DNA of 34,880 nucleotides from Cudoniella acicularis (taxonomy: Eukaryota; Ascomycota; Leotiomycetes; Helotiales; Helotiaceae): contig JAAMPI010000497.1 in NCBI GenBank assembly GCA_013054445.1, positions 1-34,880 on the forward strand. Direction: 5' to 3'. Under the pieces are notes generated by a model. The model searched no databases, had not been told where the DNA came from, and saw only the letters and a list, made by a program, of their open reading frames with translations. Made by a program: the position numbers and the translations under genes. Positions 1 through 10,365 of the stretch are shown here, piece after piece; the stretch's first letter is position 1, and each line of letters starts with the position of its first letter.

Positions 1-558
1 AGCAACCTCGATGCCTTCGATGAACACTCCGACGCTGAACTCCGGGACGCTCTCGTTCGCGTCCACCTCGTCACATCCTCTGAACTTGACCCCTTCACCC
101 CACCAACGCCAGGAACGCCCTCCTCTTCAAGCTCCAACCAAAACAAGAACCTCTTCGTAAACCTCAACTCGGCTATCTCAGAAGGCGGACTCAACCTCTC
201 CCAAGGCCAGCGCCAACTCCTCTGTCTCGCTCGCGCCATCGTCTCTCGTCCTAAAATCATGGTCTTGGATGAAGCTACCTCGGCTGTGGACATGAGTACC
301 GACACCCTCATCCAAAGATCTATCAGAGAAGAGTTTAATAATTCTACTTTGGTGGTTATTGCGCATAGGCTGAGCACGATTGTTGATTTTGATAAGATTC
401 TAGTGATGGGTGAGGGTGAAGTTAAAGAATTTGGTACTCCGCGCGAGCTTTGGGAGAAAGGTGACAAGGGTGTGTTTAGGGGAATGGTGGGGGAGAGTGG
501 TGAGCGGGATAAGCTTGAGAAGATTATTATGGGTTCGAACGTGAGTGAGAGTTATTGA
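1..558 (+). CDS. ABC transporter, ABCC/multidrug-resistance type, C-terminal nucleotide-binding domain (5' partial)
   Basis: The reading frame is open from base 1 (frame 1) to a TGA at 556-558, giving the last 185 residues of a longer protein. It shows the second half of an ATP-binding cassette: signature motif LSQGQ followed by [10 protein letters not shown], Walker [13 protein letters not shown], and the H-loop IAHRLSTI. The D-loop SAVD and the short tail after the H-loop fit the second NBD of full-length ABCC (MRP/Ycf1-like) exporters. A Ser/Pro-rich insert (about residues 38-50) lies before the signature. Walker A and all membrane segments lie upstream of the window, so substrate and membrane are unknown. 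The family couples ATP hydrolysis to export of drugs, conjugates or metabolites across the plasma or vacuolar membrane. Confidence 0.93.
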   Translation, partial: SNLDAFDEHSDAELRDALVRVHLVTSSELDPFTPPTPGTPSSSSSNQNKNLFVNLNSAISEGGLNLSQGQRQLLCLARAIVSRPKIMVLDEATSAVDMSTDTLIQRSIREEFNNSTLVVIAHRLSTIVDFDKILVMGEGEVKEFGTPRELWEKGDKGVFRGMVGESGERDKLEKIIMGSNVSESY

Positions 559-1924
559 TCGAGACTCTTGGGTTGTGAGTGAAAAACTCTTGAGCTTGGA
601 TCAATCAAGTCCTCTTCGCCTGAGCGATACAAAGGGGATATTAAAAGGGGCGAAGAACCGCGACGGAACGATACCAAATAGATAGAGGGATGACAAGTCT
701 GTAAATTTCGGCAGCATTGAGTTTTTCAAAGCAAGAATCGACCTGGGGGAAGGACGGCGTTGGGCATTTGTTTTGCATTTTCTCACAATCGTCTCTTACC
801 TATCTACGTACCAGCGAGCAGTTGCGCAATACCATCAATCAGCCATGTCACGCCAAATAAATAGAGCCTTTCTCAGAATAGAGCTCCGCGTATTTCTCTA
901 CGTGGATTTTTCACGTTGAAAATTTCGGTTCTGCTTGCTTCACCGCCCTTGTTTCCAGATACGCAATTCAGATACATTCGATTTATAGATTCGCTTCACA
1001 AATACTTTGTTGTACATCGCTAAACCCGAGAAACGGCTTTGGCTATTACTCCGCCCTTACTCCACTCTAAGTCGTTAAATAAAAGGCGGGTAAAACTCAA
1101 GCGAGGATATAACGGGCGGAATAATTAATATGGTAGCTCTGATTTTGCTATATATCGTACACCTACCGGATGGCATTGACTTGAGCTCTAAAAACACTCA
1201 CTATTGTCATATTCTCAGCGTCTCGGTACTTACTCTCTAATATTAACAGCAGTTACGGTTAACACTTCACTTTTGTTATATATCGCACACCGGAGAAAGA
1301 GCATCACTATTAATCCGCTATCACTCTACCCGGGATCTACCCTCTCCTCTCTAACATAGCATCATCGAAGGCAGTCAAGAGTAAGCATTTGCTTTCTTTA
1401 ATTACACTTCGTAACTCAACCATTATTTCTCAACCACACATTATCTCACGCTATTAATTCGCTCTCCACACGAAATCACTAATACCTACCTCAATTTCAA
1501 AGGCCATCACGTTTCAACATCAAAGCTTTTCCCCCTTTCGTTGCATTTCGCAAGTTCATAACTCGCTTAGTCCTCGCGTGTTCACTTTCTTACGCTATCG
1601 CTCACTCACTATCCCACTCTCTCTGTCTTACATGCACACGAAAGGGGACATTGGGGTACTCAGTTCATCAGTTGCTGGAGCCCTTTTTCGAAGAGGAACC
1701 AAAACTTCCCTCTCCCTCTCTATTCTGAGTATAGTAGGGTGGCTTTTGCCAGCCTTAAACTCCCGAAGGCCAAAGGATCATGCATGAATCGGTTGATCCG
1801 AACAATAAGTCAGGCTTAGACGATATTACAGCATAATATAAGCGGAGGTTCCACAGATAACAAGAATTGTTTGTTTATTTTTCATTTCGTTTGTTTCTCA
1901 TTTCCTATCCCAAAGAAGTTTGCC
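559..1924. other. Intergenic region between two convergent genes
   Basis: This holds the 3' flanks of the ABC transporter (+) and the SSADH gene (-). Short ORFs here (for example 601-786 and 1578-1787) have no recognisable domain. Two structures stand out. One is an imperfect inverted repeat (1045-1056 against 1114-1125, one mismatch over 12 bp). The other is a 21-bp direct repeat with two mismatches (1143-1163 and 1271-1291), apparently the best-kept part of a diverged duplication of roughly 110 bp. I see no gene. Confidence 0.5.
1143..1375. repeat. Diverged direct duplication, offset 128 bp
   Basis: The segments 1143-1163 and 1271-1291 match at 19 of 21 positions (core TATATATCG, then ACACC). 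Weaker similarity continues downstream: CACTATT occurs in both, followed by pyrimidine-rich text ending in CTCTAAYATT or a similar string. It may be an old tandem duplication or the remains of a small element. No coding function is visible. Confidence 0.4.
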
Positions 1925-3683
1925 CTACTTCTGCAACGGCTGACCCATCCCCCCATAAGTAATCATCTTCACAACCTGATACTCGCCAACACCATACTTG
2001 CTTCCTTCCCTTCCAAACCCGCTCTCCTTTACACCACCAAATGGCGCCGCGGGATCACTAATTATTCCCGTATTCACACCTACCATTCCCACCTCCAGTG
2101 CTTCCGCTACCCGGTAAACACGCCGGATATCTTTGCTGAAGAAGTATCCTGCGAGCCCTACATCAGCTGAGTTGGCGATCTTGATGACTTCCTCTTCGGA
2201 ATCGAATTTGAAGAGGCCGGCGACGGGGCCAAATGTTTCTTCACCGGCGAGTGCCATGTCGGTAGTCATGCCTGTGATGACTGTAGGTTGGAAGAAATTT
2301 GGTCCGAGTTCTGGCATCTTCTGACCACCTTGAATGACTTTCCCACCCTTCCTTTCAGCATCTCGCACATGTGCATTGACTTTGCTGATAGCGCGGTCGT
2401 GGATCAGAGGGCCATGGGTAACACCTTCCGTGTAGCCACCTCCGACTTTGAATTCCTTGACCTTTGCGGCAAATCTTTGCGCGAATTCGTCGTAAACTCC
2501 GGATTGGATGAAAAGACGGTTGGCGCAAACGCAGGTTTGTCCTGAAGAGCGGAACTTGCTTGTGATTGCGCCGGTAACTGCTGTGTCGAGATCTGCATCG
2601 TTGAAGACGATGAATGGTGCGTTGCCACCGAGCTCGAATGAGAGTTTCTTAAGGGTTGAAGAGGATTGCTTCATGAGAAGCTTGCCGACGCCGGTCGAGC
2701 CAGTGAAGGAGACTTTCTTAATTGTTGGAGAGGTTGTAAGGACTTCACCAACTTTAGGGGTGTTTTTCAGCGCGCTGATTACATTCACGACTCCCTTTGG
2801 AATGCCAGCTCGGTGGGCAAGTTCGGCAATAGCGAGCGAAGTGAAAGGTGTTTCTCCCGGGGATTTGGCAACGACTGTACAGCCAGCTGCAAGTGCGGGG
2901 CCAATCTTTCTGGTGATCATTGCTGCCGGGAAATTCCATCTATAAATATTTAGTTATGTCCAAACTTCCAAAGCCTGTTTTCTTACGGTGTGATCAAACC
3001 ACAGACACCAACAGGTTCCTTAATCGTGACCACCCTGTTACCAGCAATAGTTGCTGGTATTGTGTCGCCATACTGTCTTGGTGCCTCCTCACTGAACCAT
3101 TCAAAGAAGCTGGCAGCATATGCCACCTCGCCCTTGGCATCTGCAAAAGGCTTGCCATTCTCCCATGTAATTAATTTCGCGATGTCTTCCGAGTTTTCGA
3201 CCTATTCCACCCTAATCAGTCTTTTCCTATGTATTAAGCCATATGAATTATGCCATACCATTAAATCATACCATTTTCTCAAAAGCTTCGACCGTTCACG
3301 ACCTGTCTTTGTTCGAAATAAGGGGAAAGCTGCCGCAGCAGCATCGATCGCGTTTTGTGTGTCTGCAGCGTCGAATTCGGGGGCGGTGCCAATGAGTTTT
3401 CCTGAGGACGGATCTAAATCAAAAAATTAGCAGCAGACTTTGCAAAAATGATTCACAATCATGCCATACCAAAAACCTCAAAAGTTTTCCCCGATTTTGC
3501 CTTCACCCATTCTCCGTTGACGTACGCGACGTTGATCTTCAGAAGAGAAGGATCATTGAGCTTTGGCACATTGTGGGACATGGTTGAAGCTGGCCGTGCG
3601 TATATAGATGGCAGTGAAAATGGTTGAAATCGTGATCGTAAAATTGCTCGGGAAGCAGAAGCTGTGGCTTTGGAGAAGGTCAT
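1925..3683 (-). CDS. Succinate-semialdehyde dehydrogenase, mitochondrial (GABA shunt)
   Basis: Four exons on the minus strand: 3470-3683, 3259-3413, 2987-3201 and 1925-2939. The introns (56, 57 and 47 bp) all have GT..AG ends and join in frame to give 532 residues, normal for the family. It oxidises succinate semialdehyde to succinate with NAD(P)+, the last step of GABA degradation. The aldehyde dehydrogenase fold is clear: PWNFP at about 195-199, FTGSTGVGK at about 273, ELGGNAPF with the general-base Glu near residue 297, and [11 protein letters not shown] with the catalytic Cys near 331. The first ~34 residues are rich in Arg, Ser and Ala and lack acidic residues, as in a mitochondrial presequence. 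A second Met (MSHNVPK, residue 35) could give a cytosolic form. Succinate-semialdehyde rather than another aldehyde is inferred from overall resemblance. Confidence 0.92.
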
Positions 3684-4573
3684 GGTGAAAGAGCTTGTCC
3701 TGGCTGGGCCAGAATTCCCCCCTTTAATCGATTGGTATCGTCACCGAGGCAATGACATCGAATTGGAGCGAAAAAGATTTGTCCAATTGGCTCGGGAGTA
3801 GGAGAACATAGAATTAGGAGTTTAGGAGAAGATTTGGAGAAAAGTCGAAGTTCCAGGGTTTGCCCGAGGGGAAGTGGGGTGTAGCTCCAACGTCATGATC
3901 TGAGCTGACAAGCTGTTGACGCCTCAGGCAAGAAGGCTTGAACTAGGGATGGACTTCCTTGATTGGGACTAGCTTTGTTTGTTTCCCGGGCCTTATCTAA
4001 AATTTCCCAGGTTTTATTCACCGCTCTCCTTTAAACATTTACTTTTTAACAAAAAAAAACAACAATGATATTGTTGAACAGAATACCCGGGCAAAAGAAT
4101 AAATCGGGTGATATGTTCTCGTCCATTCGCGACCAGACTAGACGCTATTTCCAAATTTTACGATTCACGGCCGATGACCCGCCATCCACGAATGTGGGAA
4201 GCGAATGTTTCATCTTTAATTCACAAATACAATATATTTCTGCATAGCCTCTCGGCTAGTTGCGAATATGAGGACATTCACGGATAGCCTCGCCAGCCAC
4301 GAACGCTACGCCATACAAGAGCATTCTTCCTTTCGTCAATGCTCTATGACTATCTATCCATGGGTGCCAAGGTGCCATTCGTGAGTGTGTATACCAGGTG
4401 TTTTTGAATCAATTGAAACGACTGATTTTTTAGGGAAGAAAAATTACACAAAACATTCAAAAGACGCAGAATGCATATATTCAGCTAAATTTAAATTCTA
4501 ACACTCTTCCTCCTTTGTTTGTTCCTAGAACGGGAAGCGAACTCTTCGAAATCAAAATTGCAACTCCATCATC
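3684..4573. promoter_or_regulatory. Divergent promoter region of SSADH (-) and G1 peptidase (+)
   Basis: About 890 bp separate the two start codons, so both promoters must lie here. A TATA-like CATATATT occurs at 4474-4481, about 95 bp before the peptidase ATG. The 60-codon ORF at 4065-4247 has no family signature and I do not call it a gene. Confidence 0.45.
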
Positions 4574-5587
4574 ATGAAGATCTGCTTCTTCATCGACGCG
4601 TTTCTTTGCGCAACCTACATCAACGCATTGCACAGGGATATCAGAGTACAACATCAAGTTGCTAGCTCAGCCATTCAATCTGGATATCCCACACTACCCA
4701 TCCGTCGATCTGCGAATGAAACAGAACAAACTACCAAAGATACAGACAGCACCAACTGGGCGGGGCCTGTTGTGAGTTCCGGACCTGGCGAAAGTTTCAA
4801 TTTTGTTTTAGGTTATTTCACGGTCCCTGTTCCCTCGGCGCCATCGGGAGCTGCTCCTGGTGTCTACTCTGCAGCTGTATGGGTTGGTATCGATAATCTT
4901 CCTCATGCAATCTTGCAAGCCGGCGTAGATATCCAAATTGATACATCCCGCGGACTAAACACCGCAAGTTACTATTCTTGGTATGAATGGTACCCTGACG
5001 CCATGCATAGCATCCCCCTCGACGAATTCCCAGTCCAAGCAGGCCATAATATCGCTGTCAATCTGACTTTGTCTACCCCCACTACTGCCACCGCCGTCCT
5101 TTCCAATCTATCTGTTGGAAAACAGTACACAAAGTCCTTTGGCGCGCCATCAACTGCTTTTGCCTTGACCGGAGAAAATGCTGAATGGGTTGTGGAGGAC
5201 ACCACGATGGCGGCGCCTTCAGGCGAATATCTGGCCTCTTTTGCCGACTTTGGAAGTGTGCGTTTCTGGAATTGTGCGGCCGGTAGCAGCCAGAGACAAA
5301 TGGGTGTAAGCACTGCTGAGATTTGGAATTTGGAGACCGCCGGACGGGTCGTGACGACAACCACAATCACCAGTGACAGTGAGTTTCAAACTTCTTACGT
5401 CGATGGTTCATCACAAACTCCGACGAATCAGAATCCCGGGTCTGGTACTCTGATTCCTCAGATTGGTATTCTGATTGGAAATCAGTCTGGTACTGAGCCT
5501 GCGCGACAAATCAGAGGACCAATTCTGGTAATCAGTCTGCTTCTAAGTCTGTTGCCGAGCCTAGCATCTCTGTTCGACAGCCAGTGA
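4574..5587 (+). CDS. Secreted glutamic peptidase, family G1 (eqolisin)
   Basis: A single exon of 337 codons starts at an ATG with a good A at -3. The first ~18 residues (MKICFFIDAFLCATYINA) form a signal peptide, followed by a propeptide to about residue 58. The mature G1 beta-sandwich begins at STNWAGPVV. The two catalytic residues of eqolisins are recognisable: Gln115 in ILQAGVDI and Glu204 in GENAEWVVED, 89 residues apart (83 in scytalidoglutamic peptidase). Trp-rich YYSWYEWYP and the terminal VRFWNC also match. These enzymes are acid-active, pepstatin-insensitive endopeptidases secreted by fungi. The tail after residue 262 is odd. It is Ser/Thr/Asn/Gln-rich and then turns into a hydrophobic end (GPILVISLLLSLLPSLASLF), which may come from a frameshift or may be a membrane or GPI-type tail. 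Confidence 0.9.
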   Translation: MKICFFIDAFLCATYINALHRDIRVQHQVASSAIQSGYPTLPIRRSANETEQTTKDTDSTNWAGPVVSSGPGESFNFVLGYFTVPVPSAPSGAAPGVYSAAVWVGIDNLPHAILQAGVDIQIDTSRGLNTASYYSWYEWYPDAMHSIPLDEFPVQAGHNIAVNLTLSTPTTATAVLSNLSVGKQYTKSFGAPSTAFALTGENAEWVVEDTTMAAPSGEYLASFADFGSVRFWNCAAGSSQRQMGVSTAEIWNLETAGRVVTTTTITSDSEFQTSYVDGSSQTPTNQNPGSGTLIPQIGILIGNQSGTEPARQIRGPILVISLLLSLLPSLASLFDSQ

Positions 5588-6346
5588 ACGTTGAGTAAAT
5601 TCTGAGGAGTTTCTCGGGAGTCATTACTGGATCAGCTTCATCGATCATCACTGCTCTATGGTGGACGGTTCGAAGTCGACGATGTGGTAGAGAGCGGGTT
5701 CAGCGGAACGCCTTTGTGTAGGTTCGTAGGTAGTCGGGTTTCTACTTCTATCCAAAAAAATCTTTGCCTTTTTACTTTTTAGCCCGTAATATTTCTTCAA
5801 TATTTATTTTTCACAATTAAACGTAACCCAACTGTTGTCCAAGTGGATGACGGGGTTGACCACTTTTCAGTCATTTCAAAAAGGCCTATAGTAGGCGCAT
5901 ACAAATTTATATTGTGAAAACTTTTCGCTGAGTTCTTACCATTCCCCGAATTGGGGAGATCAATAATCAACAATTCTCAACAAATCACATGTTTCTTTCA
6001 CGTGGATGATTACAATTCAGAGGCGCTCCAATAGTATCCACACCCGCTACCCGCCCCCGCATCATACGTTCCATGCAGGGACATGCAAGAAATGCAGCTA
6101 GTGACGACTTTATCCATCTTCGGCACTATGTACCACGATATTAGGGTTCACATTTGTCCGGAAAGTGCTAAGTGTCGGAATAATTTAACGTGAGATATGC
6201 AGTGAAAGGACCGAATAATCCATTGAGTATCTCTCATGTATATAAGGAGGATTCCCCAGCGACTTCGGTCAGATTTCGCAAGTATCGCTATAATTGTTGG
6301 ATTCTTAGAATAATTTGAAGGAAGGAAAATTGGTGTTTCAATTAAA
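5588..6346. promoter_or_regulatory. Upstream region of the GH79 gene
   Basis: No gene is seen in these 759 bp. A consensus-like TATA box, TATATAAG, lies at 6239-6246, about 100 bp before the GH79 start codon. The intervening sequence is AT-rich, as expected of a 5' leader. The left part contains the 3' flank of the peptidase gene, with AT-rich text around 5750-5830. Confidence 0.5.
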
Positions 6347-8057
6347 ATGATTCACGCCGCAAGTTTGTGGGTAATGGCCCCGTTGGTGGTACTTGCACAA
6401 TGTAGTACCATTGAACTGTCTAGTACTCCTCCAAAAGATGCCAGCAGTCCAATTCCGGAAGCGTTTGTCAGTTACTCGATTGAATTTGCGTCTTTCCCTG
6501 ATTTTGCAGGTATTTCTGATCTCCACAATTAAAAAACAGTCTACACACTTTTCTAACACTTCCCAGGAAATAAAGCATCACCAAACACCTTCTCCAACAA
6601 CCTCCTAAACAACCTAGGCAAATTTACGGGAACAAAACCATACATACGAGTCGGAGGAAACACGCAAGACTATGCACTCTACAACGCAAGTCTCACCTAC
6701 GCCCTCAACGGCACCATCAACCCCACACGCGCAACCGACTACCCGACAACCGTTTTCATCGGTCCCTCCTATTTCGAATCCTACAGCACATGGCCAGACA
6801 CGAAATTCATCCACGGTTTCAACATGGCCCTCGGCCGAAACAATTCCATCGGATGGCAATCTCTCATCGACACCGTTCCTCTTGCATGCAAAGCTCTCGA
6901 AGGTGGAAAATTACTCTGGTGGGAATATGGAAATGAACCAGATCTGTATTCAACGTCTGCGCAAGGACCAGTAGCCCCACCAAATTGGAATGAATCGACG
7001 TATGTGGAGGAATGGCTGAATGGAACGCGTGCGATTAAGAGGGAGCTGCAGAAGGCGTGTCCGGAATTGACGACGAACGAGACGTATGGATACCTTGCGC
7101 CTTCGTTTGCGGGGACGGATAATCACCTTAAGCCTGTTAAGACGTGGCAGGATGGATTGAATGCTGATGAGGATATTAAGCTTATTTCTTCTCATAAGTT
7201 TGTTCTCCACAATTTTTTTGAAAAGAAATTGAGATGCTAATTGGTTCTGTGCAGTTACATCGGAGGGGCAACACAACCGGGAATCACACTCCAAGGCACG
7301 CTGATGAACCACACCAAAACAGTCCTCTCGGTAAACAATCAGGCGCAACTCGCTGCCAACCTCTCTTACACCAACATCCCCTTCATTTTAGGCGAAACCA
7401 ACAGCCTCTACAATCAAGGCGCGCGCGGCCTCTCCAACGCCTTCGGGGCCGCCCTCTGGGTCATCGATTTCAACCTCTACTGCGCAAGTGTCGGCATCCA
7501 ACGCGTCCACATGCACCAAGGCACCAATTTCCGCTACCAAAGCTGGCAACCCATCAACACAAACATCACAACCAAAGGCACCAAGGCCCCCTATTACGGC
7601 CAAATCGTCGTAGCAGCTTTCATCGGCTCCCTCTCTCCCTCCACACAAACCCAAATCTCTAACATTCCCTTGCAAGGAGAGCGAGAAGCTGCATATGCAG
7701 CTTACGTTAATGGCAAGTTGGCGAGGGTGGCAGTTATCAACTTGCAGCAGTATAATTATACTGTGAATGGCACGAGCGATGTTGTTAATGAGGTGAAGAG
7801 GGGGAGTAAAATATATGAGTTTGGGGTGGGAGGAGGGGTGCAAGGGGGATGTAGGTGTTCAGAGATTGAGGGCTAATGGGAGTGATGCTCTTTCGGGCAT
7901 TAGTTGGGATGGGTGGAGTTATAATTGGGAGTTGGATGGGGGGAGGCCTGTAAGGTTGGGGAATGTTACGACGGGAGAAGTGGTTAAGGTACAGAGTGGG
8001 ACGGTGAGGATTGAGGTGGCGGATTCAGAGGCGGTGGTTTTGAGTTTTGGGTATTAG
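6347..8057 (+). CDS. Glycoside hydrolase family 79, beta-glucuronidase-like, secreted; frameshifted near the C-terminus
   Basis: Exons are 6347-6509, 6567-7197 and 7255-8057; both introns are 57 bp with GT..AG ends. A signal peptide (MIHAASLWVMAPLVVLAQC) opens the protein. The (beta/alpha)8 domain carries the GH79 acid/base Glu (about residue 178, in WWEYGNEPD) and the nucleophile Glu (about 312, in FILGETNSL). The family removes glucuronic acid or 4-O-methyl-glucuronic acid from proteoglycans and arabinogalactan-type chains. Multiple N-glycosylation sequons are present. The C-terminal beta-sandwich (VQRLRANGSDALSG, then WDGWSYNWELD) lies in the +1 frame relative to the catalytic domain. The change falls at TTTGGGGTGGG (7820-7829), where one surplus G would explain it; without that base the protein is 531 residues. 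As read, translation stops at 7874-7876. Either the gene is newly broken or the base call is wrong. Confidence 0.85.
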
Positions 8058-8267
8058 GTAGGGAAAGGTGTAAGTGATTTTCCTTGTTTTGAACTGTAAA
8101 AGGGGACTTTTATACTGATTAGTTGTCGCTTTAGCTAATTAGCAATAGTGGCTGGGAACTTCCCTCCTCCAAGTTACAGACTACTCTTAAGACACTAAAA
8201 TGTTCACTTTTGACGTTTCCATCTTCTTCCTTTCCAATTTTACTTTACATTTCATTCGACGAGGCGA

Positions 8268-10002
8268 TTAAGAGTTCCTCGCAACAAGCTCGACTCTCGC
8301 CCTCAAAATATGCAAGCGCTGCGAGTAATTTTTCCCCGCCGAATTCCCACTTTTCCGTAACGCCGGACACAATATTAACCTCACTTCCTGAGCCTGACCG
8401 TGATTCTGACTAAATTCCGACTGCTGATCGCCAGTCTGTACATTCTCCATCGAATCCTTCGAAAACTCAGCTGTATACTGTTTCCATTCCTTCTTCGAGG
8501 AGAGAACAGGAGAAAATGTGTATAATGGTTTCTGTTGCTGAAGAAGCGCATCCAGGTTCACTGCTTTTCTGAAGATGTCTTCTAGTCCGAGAACACTTTC
8601 GTTCACCTTGCGATTGAAAGAGATGGGTATCAGCTCCCCGTATAGGTTTTCGACAAGACGCTGTATCATTTCCGTGACGCTGTTTTCAACAGCTTTCGAT
8701 TTCCGTACGCATAGCAGCCGTGCGCTTATCGCTCGCCATTCGTACAACAGTTCCGCATTCTCAATCCATATTGTAGAATCTACACCAGTAAGTTTGCATC
8801 CCAAAAAAGCAAAGATTATCAGGACGCATTTACCAAGATCTTGATTCCACTGCGAATAAATATTAAACATCCTCCCATCAGGCCCATCTCTCTGTCCTGT
8901 AAACCCAGCCCAAATCGCCTTCCCAAAAACCTCCCTTACAAGATGCTGCCAAATATGCGCCTCAATCAACCTCGCAAGTCTCCTCGGCGAAAAAAATATA
9001 GTAAGTATAATGCGGACAAGTGACAGCAAACCTCTCATATTTCCGCACATCTGCTTCTTCCACTCCACTCTCATTTTCCACAAGTGCCTGCCAGCCTTGA
9101 TTCTTAATCCAATTGAACACCTCATACCTCAACGCCGTTACCTCCCCTTTCAAAAACTCATCATCAAACTGATTCGCCTCAATACTCTTCAGATTCGCCA
9201 ACTCCCTTGCTATTTTCCGCGTGATTCTTTCGGCTTTTTCGGTCTTTTGCTCTTCTTCTTCTAGGCGTCTGCGCATCTCTTCTATGTTCTCTGCTTCGCT
9301 TTCAAGTAGTTTCTGCTGTTTTTCAATCTGCGCGTGTGCGACTGCAAGCGCGTTTTCTATCCCCACAGAAGGCGGTCCACCAGTTGATGTCCTCGAGTTC
9401 CTGTGACTCCTAGGCGCGCGCAAATGTTCGTTTTCTTCTCGAAGTGCTAAAATAGCATCTGATAATGCCGCGGGCGACGAAGCCAATAACTCGAAATGCG
9501 GCGCTGCATATGCCAGTTCCTGCGTCCGTTGATACGCAGCTCCATACGCAAGTAAATCCTCCACGCCCTTTTCCTTGTCTTCGGTCCTGTGGTCGTCGCC
9601 GAATGTCGTTTCACTGTAAAAAGGCTTGGCGGGTTGGGACAAGGCTCGCTGTCGGGTTCGAGAGGATCGTCGACTTGAGGAGGTTCGCCGGTGGGGATCG
9701 ACTTCCCCTCCTCTTGGGCCGCCGCTCCCTTCCTTGCGCAGTTTGATGGAGGAGCTCTTTCGGTTTATTCGTAATTCTCGGTTGGGGTGGGTGGGTGCTG
9801 CTAGGCCGCGGATTTTTCCCCAGATTGAGGACCGCCATATTGCGGTTGTTGGGGGAGGGGGGTTCAGCTGCTGCCGCAGTTGTCGTCGGGCGTTTTCTAC
9901 GCTTCGGGGACTTCGCGGTGCTGGTTCTTTGATCAGTATTTTCGCTGAGCTTGCTTGAGTGTTTCCCAGAAACTTACAAGTTGTCTCATCATCTTGATCC
10001 AT
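8268..10002 (-). CDS. Conserved-looking coiled-coil protein of unknown function
   Basis: Exons 9032-10002, 8834-8982 and 8268-8779 join through introns of 49 bp (GTTTGC..GAG) and 54 bp (GTAAAT..TAG), giving 543 residues. The N-terminal third is basic, Ser/Arg/Pro-rich and probably disordered. A long heptad-like, Glu/Lys/Arg-rich helix follows at about residues 190-290 (EEMRRRLEEEEQKTEKAER). The C-terminal half is a globular helical region with conserved-looking text (LARLIEAHIWQHLV, KAIWAGFTG). No signal peptide or membrane segment is seen. I do not recognise an enzymatic domain. A second possible intron, 9921-9977 (57 bp, GTAAGT donor, CTGAT branch-like site, CAG acceptor), lies in frame close to the start and would remove 19 residues. 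Its start is 60 bp from the divergent ORF at 10063. Confidence 0.75.
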
Positions 10003-10062
10003 CGTTCATAAAATAATATTCGCAAAAATTAATTTGAGCCTCGCCTGCGAAAACGCGCAAAA

Positions 10063-10365
10063 ATGTCAACAACAAAAGAATTATTTGCAGAAGACGCAAG
10101 AGTCCAGCCCGTTGGGGTGGCTTTCACCACTGGATCAGCTCCAGAAAGTGCTTTTTGTGAACGTCTCACAGCCTGCAGCCGTGATGCACACTTTTCAGCT
10201 CATCGTTCACCGATCAACTCAACCGAATTGAGAAACTTGATTCAGATGTTGCTGAAACTTAACGAATATTATCGGCACCTCTACCACGGCATGTGTAAAG
10301 TGATTGCTGCCACGTTCCCGCCTGACCCCTCATATGTCTTGCATTCCAAACTACCAAAAGGTTAA
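10063..10365 (+). CDS. Small hypothetical protein
   Basis: A 100-codon ORF begins with ATG in a favourable context (CAAAAATGTC) and lies head-to-head with the coiled-coil gene. The product has an amphipathic, Leu-rich stretch (ELRNLIQMLLKLNEYYRHL) and ends in a Pro-containing tail (FPPDPSYVLHSKLPKG). There is no signal peptide or known domain. Codon choice looks reasonable for coding DNA, but no homologue is recognised, so it may be spurious. Confidence 0.35.
   Translation: MSTTKELFAEDARVQPVGVAFTTGSAPESAFCERLTACSRDAHFSAHRSPINSTELRNLIQMLLKLNEYYRHLYHGMCKVIAATFPPDPSYVLHSKLPKG

Noticed and set aside
1578..1787. 69-codon plus ORF in the first intergenic region
   Set aside because: It has a Ser/Leu-rich chance composition and no domain.
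2404..2945. ORFs of 74-145 codons opposite or inside the SSADH gene
   Set aside because: They are shadows of the clearly real aldehyde dehydrogenase exon in other frames.
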